NCBI GenBank assembly: GCA_965153355.1
Contig: OZ231127.1
Location: 22,940,001 to 23,004,000, forward strand
Source of the DNA: Flaccisagitta enflata
Taxonomy: Eukaryota > Chaetognatha > Sagittoidea > Aphragmophora
Length of the DNA stretch: 64,000 nucleotides
Direction of reading: 5' to 3'
Below, piece by piece: positions 1 to 15,714 of the stretch. The notes under the pieces were generated by a model, which did no database searches, had not been told where the DNA came from, and worked only from the letters and a program-made list of their open reading frames with translations. The translations under genes and the position numbers were made by a program. Position 1 is the stretch's first letter. Every line of letters begins with the position of its first letter.

Positions 1-920
1 GGCTCGTTCAAAAACCACCTTTACTGGAAGAATGTATTTAAGCATTTTAACGTGATTTAACAAACCACAGATTTGAAATATATATTATTCAAATAATGCC
101 TGTGTCCAAGTTTGTTATCCAAGTTGCAATACAAACTAAAATAACACCTAGCGACGACTAAATGATGCTCCCTAGCATCCTCTATACAAATGTTATTTTT
201 AAAAAATATACTAACAAAATATCGTAAATTTGATTCTAAAAATGTTCAATCAGCATATCTTTTTAAAATGTTGATATATATAAGAAGTTTTGAATGATAA
301 AGAAATAATTTTGCTTCCCATAGCAACAAGCAAACTCAAATATACGAGCATCAGTTGAGCATCTTATATTTTGAATATGATTTCATCATAAAAAATTAAG
401 ATACTTAATACCTTCCACCAGTTTAGGCTGTAATTCCACGAACCCCACTGTACCAAACTTCTAATTTTGAAACATGAACATGGAAGATGGAGATATTAAA
501 TGTGTAGTGCATTTGGAAGGAAAGACGGACCAAAGGCCGTTTTTCATTCCCACTGTAAAATGTAATAGTCGAGACTCGAGACAGAGAGCGTCTGCTCCTT
601 TTCATTGACACGACCAAGTACATGAAGATAAAATGAAAATGGTTCCTTTTCATACATAAAGAGCAACTCGACACTTGCTTCCGGTCACCACGACCAAACA
701 AACGCTGAACTGAGGTCGCCATGACACGTTTAGTTTGTGTTTTACATTTTACAAGTCATTGCGTGAGAAAGGGAAGCAAGGCCCTGCAGGCCAGCAAGTG
801 CGCCCTGTTAGTCATCAGTGGGTAAGAAAGTAAATGTCGACCAAAGGAACGATCAGAGTGGTTTGTAGGCAACTGGACAAACCTAACCGTCGCGTGCCAT
901 TTGACAGGGGCTGTAATGCA
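1..920. other. No supported gene
   Basis: AT-rich sequence with short open frames on the minus strand that show no family resemblance, no splice context and no codon bias I could trust. Confidence 0.5.
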
Positions 921-1126
921 AACAAGGTCATTAGACCTAAGTCGCGTGCGTCGGCACTTTCCAAAAAAGTCAGGCAGACAGACTGACAAACATTTTTTTC
1001 CAAAAAGACATTAAAAGACATAAAATTGCTTTAAAAAGCCTAAAGAACAATTTTGTGACAGACCGACCAACGGACCGACGGACCGACCGAAAAGTGGCTT
1101 ATTGAGTCGTGTAGCACGCGACTAAA
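921..1126 (-). mobile_element. Family A, AGTCGCGTG subfamily
   Basis: Hairpin at 1105-1123 (AGTCGTGTAGCACGCGACT on plus, with one G-T wobble). A'' is AGTCGCGTGCG at about 940-950. The 3' end is AACAAGGTCATTAGACC on plus, giving a GGTC/GACC terminal hairpin. The tetranucleotide tract (GACCGACCGACG) is present. Confidence 0.85.
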
Positions 1127-1773
1127 AACCACACAGTGTCCAATAATTATGGAGCGACCGATCGACCGACTACCGACCAACCGTCCAACCAGACAAGCAA
1201 CATAGACGCGGTTTTGAAGACGACTTGAGAACATGAGACCAATACACGTAAAACACATTGCGGCAATTTATTTTTCCTTCTGGAAGCGCCGAACGCAATT
1301 TTGCATTGGTTTTGTCTCCATGTCATTGTTGCCATGTGCAGCTGGGAATAAACGGCTGAGCTTGTTATTATTTATTTATCAAGAATAACGGTCTCGATAT
1401 CAAATTATTATTCCATTTAAGGCGGTGGTCGCGATTTTGATGGCAATAGCTGGTGACGTCATGCAGCTTATAGATTTCCTCTCCTTCACTGGTTGGATAT
1501 TTTACGGCCTCGTTTTTCTCGGGAACGTTATCATGAGATATCAGGTGGATCATACCTGAATCTTTAATATCGCCGGTTTCTTTATATTACATGTTTTATA
1601 TCAGTTATTTACTGCAAATATGATCCATTTAAAGCCTCGACTGATACGAAAAACAACCGTCATGACTATTTTAGTATTATTAAAGCACGTAAATAAGAGT
1701 TACAGAGGGGAAGGATTACAGATAGATTGACAGACAAATAGACACGGACACACACTCGCACACGCACGCTGGT

Positions 1774-1806
1774 ACACACACACACACTCTCACACACACA
1801 CACACT

Positions 1807-1902
<96 letters not shown>

Positions 1903-1947
1903 AACAAACAAACAAACAAACAAACAAACAAACAAACACACACACAC
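1774..1947 (+). repeat. (CA)n and (CAAA)n microsatellite
   Basis: CACACTCT units lead into about 90 bp of pure CA, then about ten AAAC units and a short CA run. Confidence 0.95.
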
Positions 1948-2331
1948 ATTTTTTTCTCTTCAAGTACATCTTCAACGTCTTGATGACTCCAAGACCAAGA
2001 GCAATCTCATTAATCACTTCGAGCATTAGTCAACCAACTGTATATGACGCCATTTATGGTAAATTACATCTCGAATTATGTAAATTGACATTCCCCGCCC
2101 TTTTTTTCGTAGCTTCGCTTCGACAAGCGATTTTTGGAGCGTCCTTTGAAAATTCCGGTGGTAATTCCTGCTTTATGCTTCCTCGTCAGCGTCTTCCTCG
2201 TCTTGGCCCCACTCATAAGCTTCAGAGTAAGTCTTATCCTTATAAATCATCTTTAGTAGAACCATTTTTTATAGTTTAATCATTTTGATTGGGCTCAAAG
2301 GTGATTGTAATTCAAATTAAATTATGTAATA

Positions 2332-2921
2332 AGCCTGAGATGCCGGATAATGTTAAGCTTTTACTCTGAGATGCCACATATCACTGATTTCCCACTGATT
2401 GTCTCTTAAAGAGTATAGATTGATGTTTTTTGTATCAAAATTTTATCAAAATCGGTCAAGTAGTTTAGATTTTACATGTATTTAAGTAAAAAACTTATTT
2501 TCTTCCACTTTTGTTTTTGATGGGAAAATGGAGGATCAGCATTTTCCCTCATTCTCGCATTTTGCAGTATTTTGAGCCAGAGACACATGATTAGTACTAA
2601 TAAAAGATGATTTGACAAATTTATGAAACTACATCAATTTTTTTTCTCATACTAGACCGTTGACATGTTCCCAGCTCTAACTGTTCAAAAAAGAGAGAAA
2701 TTTGAAACTGTTCTCTTTCATGACTTTTATTGAAAATTCTGCTATTGAGAGAAAATTAGTTTTTACTTCAAAGACTTGTAAAATCTAAACTACTTGACCG
2801 ATTTTGATGAAATTTTGATACAAAAAACGTCAATCTCTGCTCTTTAAGACACAATCAGTATTAAATCCAAGATATGTGGCATCTCCGAGTAAAAGCTTGA
2901 CAGAATCCGGCATCTCAGGCT
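2332..2921. mobile_element. Foldback element, about 590 bp
   Basis: Left end AGCCTGAGATGCCGGA and right end TCCGGCATCTCAGGCT are perfect inverted copies. Pairing continues with mismatches through AAGCTTTTACTC, the GACCGATTTTGATAAAATTTTG segment and beyond, for nearly 190 bp per arm. The middle is AT-rich with no coding frame. It shares an inner segment with the foldback at 37261-37827. Confidence 0.8.
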
Positions 2922-3382
2922 GAGGACACGGTACCATTTACTAAGACACACAAGACCCTCTACATCAGTGGCGCTAAGAACAGACACACCAGCGCTAATA
3001 CACATGTTTCTTAACTGTGACTGTATAACTTAACGATTGTCTCATGATTGTTTCTTCTTTTCAGACACGCAGCGTGGAGTTTCTATTCGCGTTCTTGTTT
3101 TTGATAGTTGGATTTTTACTTTATTTCCCTTTCATTCATTTACGGTATAAAATTCATTTTCTCGATCGGATAACGGTTTTCGTTCAGCGTCTTATGGTTG
3201 TCACAAAACCCAAAATTAACACTTGAATTTTGTTTTCATTTTCTTTAGAATTGTGTGTTTTTTTTTACCTCTGGTTTTGTTTTTATGCCTCAGAGTTTGT
3301 TTCTCATGTTTTTTGTCATCAAAAACTTCGATCAATAAAAACAAACTCCTGCACAACCACCAAAAACTGCAACAACTTCATT

Positions 3383-3647
3383 TTTAGATGCGTCCTCGCA
3401 TCTCTATAATAGGCTGTGTCCGTCGGTCTGTTGGTCTGTTGGTTGGTTGGTCGGAAACGCATTCATTAAAAACAACAAAATAAAGCATCTTTTCAACAGT
3501 AAAGTGGTTCTACCCTAGTAAAAGAAGCATACATCAAGTAATTCATTCATTCAATCATTCACAAATGACATTCATTCATAAAAAAATATTCATTCATAAA
3601 AAACTTTCATTCAAAGAGGACGCATCGTTGGCCTACTTGGTCTTGTT
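3383..3647 (+). mobile_element. Family A, AGATGCGTCC subfamily
   Basis: TTTAGATGCGTCCTCGCATCT hairpin at 3386-3403, then a GTCGGTCTGTTGGT tract, a CATT-rich interior, A'' AGGACGCATC at 3617-3626 and the end GGCCTACTTGGTC-TTGTT. The A'' copy matches the changed hairpin exactly. Confidence 0.85.
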
Positions 3648-4462
3648 ACTTAGAATTAAAAAAAAACCAAGGTGATGGGTATGAAGACACTGAAATATGC
3701 GGTTTGCACGGCTTTAACGTTTGCATGACGGACAGACCAACCTACCAACGGACACACAATCCAACCATTCAACGGACAGACATGACCTCTTGTGCGAGGA
3801 AGTAACGTTCAATAGAAATGCAGTTTAAATCACAAACCGGATGACAGACAAATAGGGGAGTAGATAAAGACAGATTGAGAAAGACAGAAACGGGCAAAGA
3901 CACAAACAGAATGAGTTCCAGAAGGAAAGAGTAAACTTACTTTTGGTTGTGGTGAGGAGATAGAAGCCTGTGAGAACACGGGCGCCACTAACGATTCCAT
4001 GTTTTTGCGGCTTTTCTTACGTTTGCGTTTACCAATTTATCACTTTTTTTTATCAAAAATAAATTCTAAACATACGACAAAACTCTTTCTTTCCTCCACA
4101 AAGTCAGACATGAAAATAAATAGGTCCTGAGCTTGCACTGGCGTATTTCAATCAGGCTCAAATTTGAGTTTTTCATCGAAATAAAAGAAGCCAAATCGTC
4201 TCACTGATTTTTTTTCTTTTGTCTTTTTTTTCTTTTTGATACTTCACAAAAGAAAAGAAAGAAATTTCAAAATGTCAACAACGAATTCTCCCTCTTTTTT
4301 TTCCGCTATAAATTTTATTTCCTAGCTTTACTTCTTCTGTCTCTGTCTTAATCTGTCTCTTTCTCTATACATATCTCTCTGTCTCTTTCTCTACATCTCT
4401 CTCTCTGTCTCTTTATATCTCTCTGTCTCTCTGTCTCTCTGTCATCCGCTGTCTCTCTCTAT

Positions 4463-4988
4463 CAGTCAGCGGACAAAACACAATAGGTATATATATCACT
4501 CCGTTGGTTTTGATCCAACCCACTGATGTTGAACAGAATGCTGTAAACAACAACTGGTTGTTGAAATTACAGCCGGCTGTTAAGTTACAAAGTTGGCAAA
4601 AATCCATTTTTTTCTAAATAGAATGAGACCTGCAAATTCATACTCCTGATGAAATTCAGAGAAGTTTGATATGTGACACTTAATACTTTTTATAAAAAAA
4701 ATTTTTTCAACATCGCGTTATAATTAAATTAAACAATAATATTTTTTTTTATTTTTATGTAAAAGTATATGTTTTGACATATCAAACTTCTTAAAATTTT
4801 GTCAGGATTATGAATCTGCAGGTCTCATTTTGTTTGGTGAAAGTTGGATTTCTGCCAACTTTGTAACTTAACAGCCGGCTGTAATTTCAACAACCAGTTG
4901 TTGTTTACAGCATTCTGTTCAATATCAGTGGGTTGGATCAAAACCAACGGAGTGATATATATACCTATTGTGTTTTGTCCGCTGACTG
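4463..4988. mobile_element. Foldback element inserted in a microsatellite, about 526 bp
   Basis: Arms from CAGTCAGCGGACAAAACACA to its near-perfect inverse at 4969-4988 pair over more than 130 bp (including AACCAGTTGTTG and CAGCCGGCTG), then partly inward. CTAT flanks both ends, a possible 4-bp target copy. The flanks are CT/GTCT microsatellite on both sides, so it split a simple repeat. Low divergence between arms suggests recent insertion or gene conversion. Confidence 0.85.
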
Positions 4989-5000
4989 CTATCCCTCTGT

Positions 5001-5021
5001 GTGTGTATGTGCGTGTGCGTG

Positions 5022-5052
<31 letters not shown>

Positions 5053-5102
5053 TTCTCTCTGTCTCTGTCTCTGTCTCTGTCTCTGTCTCTGTCTCTGTCT
5101 CT

Positions 5103-5165
<63 letters not shown>
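5001..5165 (+). repeat. (GT)n, (GTCT)n, (GTCTCT)n, (CT)n compound microsatellite
   Basis: TGTGCGTG, then TGTC units, TCTCTG units and a pure CT run. Serine/leucine or cysteine/valine frames over it are artefacts. Confidence 0.95.
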
Positions 5166-5168
<3 letters not shown>

Positions 5169-5334
5169 AATTTTCCTACTCTCTTGTTGGCAGATGAGAT
5201 TTTGTTGGGAAGGTGGTAAGGAGAGAAAAGGAGTAAAAATCTGCCCAAAACCAGACATGAATTTGCTCCTCAATTTCTTTGCCGATTCTCAGCCGAATTC
5301 ACGGATGTTGAGACAATGTTGAGAAAAAGATTAA

Positions 5335-5450
5335 ATCCGTGAATTGAGCGAGCAAGCAACGACCGTTGATGATTGAGCTAGCAAGCAACGAGTGTTGACG
5401 ATTGGGCAAGCGAGCAATGAAGATTGAGCAAGCAAGTAACGAGCATTGAC
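5335..5450 (+). repeat. Minisatellite of about 29 bp, four units
   Basis: Units of the form ATTGAGCAAGCAAGCAACGA plus CGTTGACG recur four times with substitutions and one short unit. No coding frame is claimed. Confidence 0.75.
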
Positions 5451-6271
5451 GACGGAGCGCGGTGTGACCAAGCATTTCGTCATCACGCAAGAGTGTGAAT
5501 GTGAGGGAAGATGGTGGCCGTCTCTCTGCTATTAGGTGCAAGCACAAGTGTCGGTAAGTGAATGAACACATTGATTGAAGAAAGAATGGTTAACCAACTT
5601 GCGCTGCATATATTGCTGAGCAAGTGAGCGAGTCAGTTTTAACGAGACGTCAGTCGTGAGAATAAACAAATATAGCAAATTGCTTGTAATGCTCGTCTGG
5701 AAGACATTCTAAATACGACCGATTCATTGCAAAGTTAGGACAACGATGACTCGATGAGCAAGGCCGGATAAGCGCGCCTCAGCGAGGTTCTTATTTCTTT
5801 TTCAAGCAATTAGGATGATTTTTCTCTTCAAATCGAAACCAACTGACTTAAAAGGAATTTTCTATTGATTTGCATAATGCAGTGCGATTATCTTAACTCT
5901 CATTGAATACGCAATATTTTCCGTTTATTTTACTTGATCATGAGATGTAACTTTTATCTGTGTTTCAGGTGAAATTGAACGAAACGAACCCTACCACGAT
6001 TGGAACAATTTTTCCATCTTTGAACCTTTGTCACAGAATATTCTGATTTTTTAGTTTAAATCAAGTTCAAAGCATCATCAAGATAATCGGCTCCGACAGC
6101 CACACGCCTTACGCCTGGAACGTTTCAATATCTGTGGGTACGAACCCTGAAAAAAAACTGTGCATAAAATGGAACGTTGAAAGGATAGAAGGTCGGTCGG
6201 TTACGCGGAATTTTCTAAGCGCGATCAAATATTTTTCTATCTCTTTTAATTTTTATGATTATTTCATAACT

Positions 6272-7227
6272 TACCGGGCACTGTGCTTTTAAAACAATTC
6301 TGAGTGAAAAGTCATATAACTGTGGGTTTTTCTGCATTTTTGAGCAGTATTGGGGTGTAAGAGCATGTAACTAGCAAAAACAAAATCATTCCCTGAGCGC
6401 TTTTTGAATAACCTTCAAAATCAGAAAAAAATAGACCTAATTTCAATGCAGATTCTTCTGGGATGTGTTGACTAAATTTCTGATTCTATATTGTTAATCT
6501 ATGTGAAATTCCCTTTCATTCGATAGGTCGCACTCTATACTTTTGCAAAGAATCAAAATTTTTTATATTTTTAGTCACCGTTACAAAAAAGTAACGGTGG
6601 CTCAAAATATAAAAACCTAATTTTTATATAAAACCATATAGTGTGACCTATCAAATGAAAGGAAATTTTGTATAGAATAACAATATGGAATCAAAAAATG
6701 AGCCAATACAACTCATTAGAATCTGCATTATAAATAGGTTTAATTTTTTTCTATTTAGATGATTACTCAAAAAACGCTCGGGGAATGATTTTACTTTTGC
6801 TAGTTACATGCTCTTACATCCCAATACTGCTCAAAAATGCAGAAAAACCCACAGTTATAAGACCTTCCACTGAGAATTTTTCAGGCCTGTATATTCTTGA
6901 GTTCCCCCCCCCGTGAGGGGTTGGGAAAATCAAAGGGTCTGGAGATGGGGCAGGAAATCAAAGGGGGAAAACAGAGAAAAAAAGGAAATTTGGGGAAAAT
7001 ATAACTTTTCACAGTACCAAATCATAAAACTCAATTAGTAAAACACAATCTAACACTATTTAAACCTTTACTACATAGTTTTATTGCTATATGGGGAAGA
7101 AAATCATGGATATAAAAATGCGACGAGACGCGTCCCGGGGAAGAAAATCAAAGGCAGGGGGGGGGGGAATCAAAAGCGACTCAAGAATATACACCCCTGG
7201 AATTTTTTTAAAAGCACAGTGCCGGTA
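6272..7227. mobile_element. Long palindromic element with TA ends, about 640 bp plus insert
   Basis: Left CCGGGCACTGTGCTTTTAAA (after TA) and right TTTAAAAGCACAGTGCCGG (before TA) are inverted copies, and the whole 6274-6580 arm pairs with 6590-6881 plus 7208-7225 around a small centre at 6580-6596 (CACCGTTACAAAAAAGTAACGGTG). TA on both sides fits Tc1/mariner-type target use. The right arm is interrupted by a hAT-type MITE. Confidence 0.85.
6882..7199. mobile_element. hAT-type MITE, 318 bp, with 8-bp duplication
   Basis: Ends CAGGCCTGTATATTCTTGAG and CTCAAGAATATACACCCCTG are terminal inverted repeats, flanked exactly by GAATTTTT at 6874-6881 and 7200-7207. CAGG ends with an 8-bp duplication are the hAT mark. 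Non-coding. The empty site is readable from the opposite arm of the host palindrome. Confidence 0.9.
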
Positions 7228-8373
7228 TCTCACATCTTCGTATCTGTTGCATTAGGTTTAAAAGCCCTGATTACATTTCACAGAATGGTAAGAGTTTCAT
7301 ATAGCAAAATGAAAAAGTTTTAAACATTAAATCATAATAATTTTTGACATGTTTCCAAGTTGCTTCAACATCATTGGGCAAGAAAATATTTTTTGTCACT
7401 TAAAATATCCAAGCAAAAAAAAAAATGCAAAAGTCAATCTTTTGTAGGCCAGTTGATTTTGAGAAAAAAAATTGGTCATCGCTCCTAATGTCTGCATCAT
7501 TTATGATCTTCTTGTCTTATTATCATCCTAATATCCTATATCTAGTGGACATACAGTACCTTCCGAGCAAACCCGGCTAAAACTGGAGGATTAATTTTTG
7601 TTACTTTAATTTCATTTCCCAAACTTAATTTTTTGTATCTAACTTAATTAAAAGATACTTAATTCCTTGAATATATTTGGCTGTCAAAAAAAATAACTCG
7701 TGAAATCAAAGTGCATGAAGACATCAGAATTGAGTGTTCTAACCCAGACCATTGGATTCGGCAGAAAATTTTACCTATCCTAGACTACAAGAACAGCTCA
7801 GTCAGACAATTATTTCAGATTTTATAGCTATTTCAAGTTTTTAAGGACAATTGTCTCAAAATAATTTAGGACAATATTTTCCCCTTTTTCCAGTTCCACG
7901 GACTTTCAAGACTTTCCGACACAATTCCCGCTGCTACAAAATCAAGAGACTTACTCCCCCCACTGGTCGCTCAGGGTTGGGCGTTACCGAAAAAAAATGT
8001 CACGGCGAAATGGACAGACGGACAGACGGACTGACCGACCAGGGTAGTAATACATTTACTAAAGTGAGTCAGCGACAAATAATTATAGATGTGCAACGTT
8101 TCTATTTTCGCTTGTCAACTAAGCCATCAAATTCGCGACTCAACCCCTTCTCCCATGAGCGTGATCGCAGCCCCATCTCGATTGCCACCCCTGTGAGAAA
8201 AGCATCTGATTTGCGAGGTTGCGCTGCTCTCTTGTTTTTTTCTCCATCTCAACAAGCGGCAGACGAATCATTCGAAGGTCACGAGAACAAGGAGTTGAAT
8301 GGAGTTGTGCAAAGGAAGGGAAAGGAGCAGGGAAAAGAAAAGAAAAGAAAAAAAGAATGCTAGAAAAAAAGGA

Positions 8374-8433
<60 letters not shown>

Positions 8434-9580
8434 AAAAAAGAAAGAAAGAAAGAAAGAAAGAGAGAAAGAGTGAGAAAAAAAAAGAAAAAATGAAAAAGAA
8501 AAAAGGAAATGAAGATGGAGGGATGATAAGTTAAGAAAAACATAAAATTAATGAATTTTTATGGAGAATTGCAAAAGGCAAAAAAAGACGATAAAGAATC
8601 CTTTTTTTTTCTTGATCGGAGAAAATCATGCATCTTTTCCGTTTTAAAGATTTTTTTTTCTAAAATTCCCATCGAGATTTTCCAAAGAGATTGTTCATGA
8701 GATTTTCTTTTAAGCGAGCTGACTACAGCTGACTGCAAAGAAAATTTTTTTTGTTTCGTTACAACGAAAACAAAAGTGAGAACTTATGATCGGAAGGCCG
8801 TATGGTATATGGCGTACACACGGACGCGGCCGGACCCATTCCCCCCTCCCCTTTTTAAAAAATAGTATGTGGCATCGCAGCTAACCAGATATCAACGATG
8901 TCCGACTATGATCAGCTGGACCACATCTGGTCAGTCAGTCTGCCTCGTCTTTTATAAGAAACTCACTCGAGGTTGCACCTTCTCGCCCTTACTCTCTCTC
9001 TCATTCTGTTGACTCAAAACAGGTACGAAAGCAATGACGAAAGACTGAAAAGACGTTTTAATGGATAAACAAATCATTTGGCAAATGAGCCAATAGAGCG
9101 GAGAAAAAAAAAGAGCACGGAAAAAGTCAGGGAACGTTTTCATCGATTGAGCCAATAACCAATAAGGAAGAAAAGGGGAAAAAGGTGTGGGCAGGGAGGA
9201 AGGGAGGGGGATAGAAATAGGTGGAAGATGGATCTTCTAAAATAGTGCGTTGCGGACGGACGGAATGGCGAGCAGGCGGACTTACGGACGGACACAACAG
9301 GGACACAACGGGAAATGACGCTAAAAAGGAAGGACAAGCGTTACGGTGAAATAAATGAAGAAAAGGAAAGAGGGAAGGAAAAATAAAATAAAAAAAAAAA
9401 AGAATGGAAAGAAGTAGCAAGAAACGAGAACTAGTCGAGGAAAACCTTGAAAGACGGATGATTTACTTCGTCTTCTAGTTTGTCTGAAATTGTTGCGAAA
9501 AATTGAAACATATCTCGTGAAATTTGAGTGAAATTGAACATAAATGGTATTTATCATATGATACATATTATAACATATAT
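7228..9580. other. Intergenic, downstream of the GPCR gene
   Basis: Apart from the (GAAA)n tract I see an isolated GACAGACGGACTGACCGACC tract near 8010 (possible family A debris), short purine-rich runs and the presumed 3' UTR of the GPCR just below 9581. No gene is supported. Confidence 0.5.
8370..8480 (+). repeat. (GAAA)n microsatellite
   Basis: About 110 bp of AAAG units with few interruptions. Confidence 0.95.
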
Positions 9581-13222
<3,642 letters not shown>

Positions 13223-13540
13223 GTTGGATCACCCCTCGGCAAAAATTATCCCTTTTATTTGCTTTTCGTTAGAAAAAAAGTGATTTTTACATGTTTACTC
13301 GTTTCCAGAAGATCGGAAGATCTGAGGACCGATTGTCAAGCTGATATTGTTGTGGACGAGGCTGTGCCAACTCTCATTTCAGAGGGTTTGGATTTTGGAA
13401 TGCGTTTCAAAAATGGACTCTTTCGTAGTGAAGTCTTTAAAATTCATCATCTTTAAAATATTTTCTTCGCCTAATAATTTCGACATTGAATTCTAGACCC
13501 AGTAAGAGGGAGAGAGAGTGTGGATGAGTGACAGGGAAAA

Positions 13541-13543
<3 letters not shown>

Positions 13544-13603
<60 letters not shown>

Positions 13604-13735
13604 AAGAGAGACCGACAGATAGACAAACTGACGAAAAACAGGATGGATTGAGTGAATTGATATGAAATTCTACTTAGACAATGAGAGAGAGAAACAGACA
13701 GACAGACAGACAGACAGATAGACAGACAGACTGAC
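13544..13735 (+). repeat. (GA)n and (GACA)n microsatellites
   Basis: A pure GA run at 13544-13599 and a CAGA run near 13695-13730 lie upstream of the GPCR start. Confidence 0.9.
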
Positions 13736-14251
13736 AGACGAACCTGACGGAAAAGTGGGTGGATTGAGCGTCAGTCCCGGGGTTTGAATGACGCTTGTAA
13801 ATAATCTGGAAATGACTTTTTTCTGTCTTGTCAAAAGCACTCGTCCTCGTTCTTCTCCACTAAGTGACAGCTGAGATTTTTTGTTTTCTTATTCATTCCC
13901 AACCACGTCTTATAACTGTAGAATTCACGCGCGCGTGAAAGACGTCGCTGTCAAACAACACGGAACACCATCAAACATTCAACAAATCTGCGCAATGTCG
14001 CAGAAATGAAACGTCACATCTAGGACAGAAACGATGATCCGTGTGGCACTGTTTGGCATCACTATAGCATGTCACACGCCGTCAGAATGGGGGAAAGGAC
14101 GCATTACAAAGCCATGAGACGTACGTGTTATTGCCATCAAATTATAATTATAAAGTTTTTGTAATAATTCTTACCTATATAATACAATGCTATTTCAATT
14201 CAAGTGAAAGAAGACAATTTTACTTTCACCAGATTTCTCTGTCTCTGTCTC

Positions 14252-14252
14252 C

Positions 14253-14321
<69 letters not shown>
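14252..14321 (+). repeat. (CT)n microsatellite
   Basis: About 70 bp of pure CT. Confidence 0.95.
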
Positions 14322-14326
<5 letters not shown>

Positions 14327-14546
14327 ATCCCCATTTGTTTGTGTGTCAGCTGATTGTTGACATAAAATGACGCTGACTCTGCGCGCCGTGGATACGAATG
14401 ATGATGAATGATAGTACTAAAACATTGGATGAGAGAGAAGGGAAGAGAAAGTGAAAGACGCTCCTCATGACATTTACACACTCACCCACACATATTCATA
14501 TGAACCAAGCCACACTTGCACACTCGCTTTATCTCTCTCTCTCTCA

Positions 14547-14580
14547 TTCACTCACTCACGCACGCACTCACGCACGCACG

Positions 14581-14675
<95 letters not shown>

Positions 14676-14681
14676 GCGCGG
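14547..14681 (+). repeat. (CA)n joined to (CG)n
   Basis: CACGCACT units, then about 80 bp of CA and ten CG steps (14661-14680). Alternating purine-pyrimidine throughout. Confidence 0.95.
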
Positions 14682-14907
14682 TTTGTACGTCAGTGATTTT
14701 ACAATTTTTCAGCAGATGAGCAGAATGAAAGGAAGCAGAGATGCTGGAAAATGGCGAGTGGTAACCAAACAGCGAAACACAACCATAGAATTACGTAAAG
14801 TTTAGCACATGAAAAAAGAAGCATAACAATGATATCAAGAAGGCCCAATATCGTTTCCTATTTCTCAAATTCAATTTCCCCATGTTTTTCTCTTCTTTCT
14901 CCTCTTT

Positions 14908-14910
<3 letters not shown>

Positions 14911-14987
<77 letters not shown>
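14911..14987 (+). repeat. (CT)n microsatellite
   Basis: About 75 bp of pure CT. Confidence 0.95.
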
Positions 14988-14990
<3 letters not shown>

Positions 14991-15515
14991 GCGAACTCCA
15001 CTTCGACCTCCCATACGTGCCACATGAGGCCTGATACTTGTTTTTATTTGATTAAAAGAGTGGAAAAAATTTACAGAGAGAAGAAGAGAAATGGGTGTGA
15101 GACAGACAGACAAAATGGAGGAGTGAGAGAAAGTCAAGATAGACAAACAGTTAGATGGAGTGACGCATTTATGTTCACCGAGAAAGTGAAACAGAGACAG
15201 AGGGAACATGGGTGCCATTGAGAGGACAGACCGGAAAACCCTCCCTCCACCCGAGATTTTGCGTATTCATTCAACGCTTTCAGCGTCGCTACATAAGACG
15301 GTAATAACGTTTCTATGATAGCTTAATTATTGAACTATAAGTAAAATCACGATCTCAACCCACGATGACCCTCCTCTCCGGATCCCGCTGTCCTCTTTTT
15401 TTTTCTTTTTTTTTTATAAGCAAAACAATCCCGCAAGAGATCAAGTGTGGTCAGTCTATCACATGCATTCAACGGCGCACGAACTGACACGTGTTGTGAC
15501 TTGTTTGCAACGTTG

Positions 15516-15714
15516 TTTTTAGTTGCGGACACGCAACTCTATAAGAGGTTTTGTCCGTCCGTTGGTCCGTTGGTCCGTAGAGGTGATCAAGTCGAAAAGT
15601 GGAAAAATGTTTGTATGTTTGTTTGTGTATGGAGTGGGGTATGGGGTGTGGATGGGGGTTTGATGCCCCTGCCCACCCGTCCGCAACGATATTGTTACCC
15701 CGCGTCACTTGTTT
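15516..15714 (+). mobile_element. Family A, AGTTGCGGA subfamily, long form
   Basis: Hairpin AGTTGCGGACACGCAACT at 15521-15538, GTCCGTTGGTCC tract, a GT/GGGG-rich middle, A'' TCCGCAAC at 15680-15687, then a terminal hairpin region GTTACCCCGCGTCAC (GTGAC/GTCAC in sister copies) before TTGTT. Confidence 0.9.

Noticed and set aside
3657-3810. Inverted eroded family A copy after the 3383 element
   Set aside because: GACGGACAGACCAACC and CTCTTGTGCGAGGAAG suggest it, but neither hairpin nor A'' can be aligned with confidence; 48760-48860 shares part of it.
7990-8060. Family A copy
   Set aside because: Only a GACAGACGGACTGACCGACC tract is present; no hairpin, A'' or TTGTT end could be found.
8900-8945. 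Small regulatory hairpin
   Set aside because: CCAGAT/ATCTGG and GTCC/GGAC can pair, but the internal loops are large and nothing in context supports a function.
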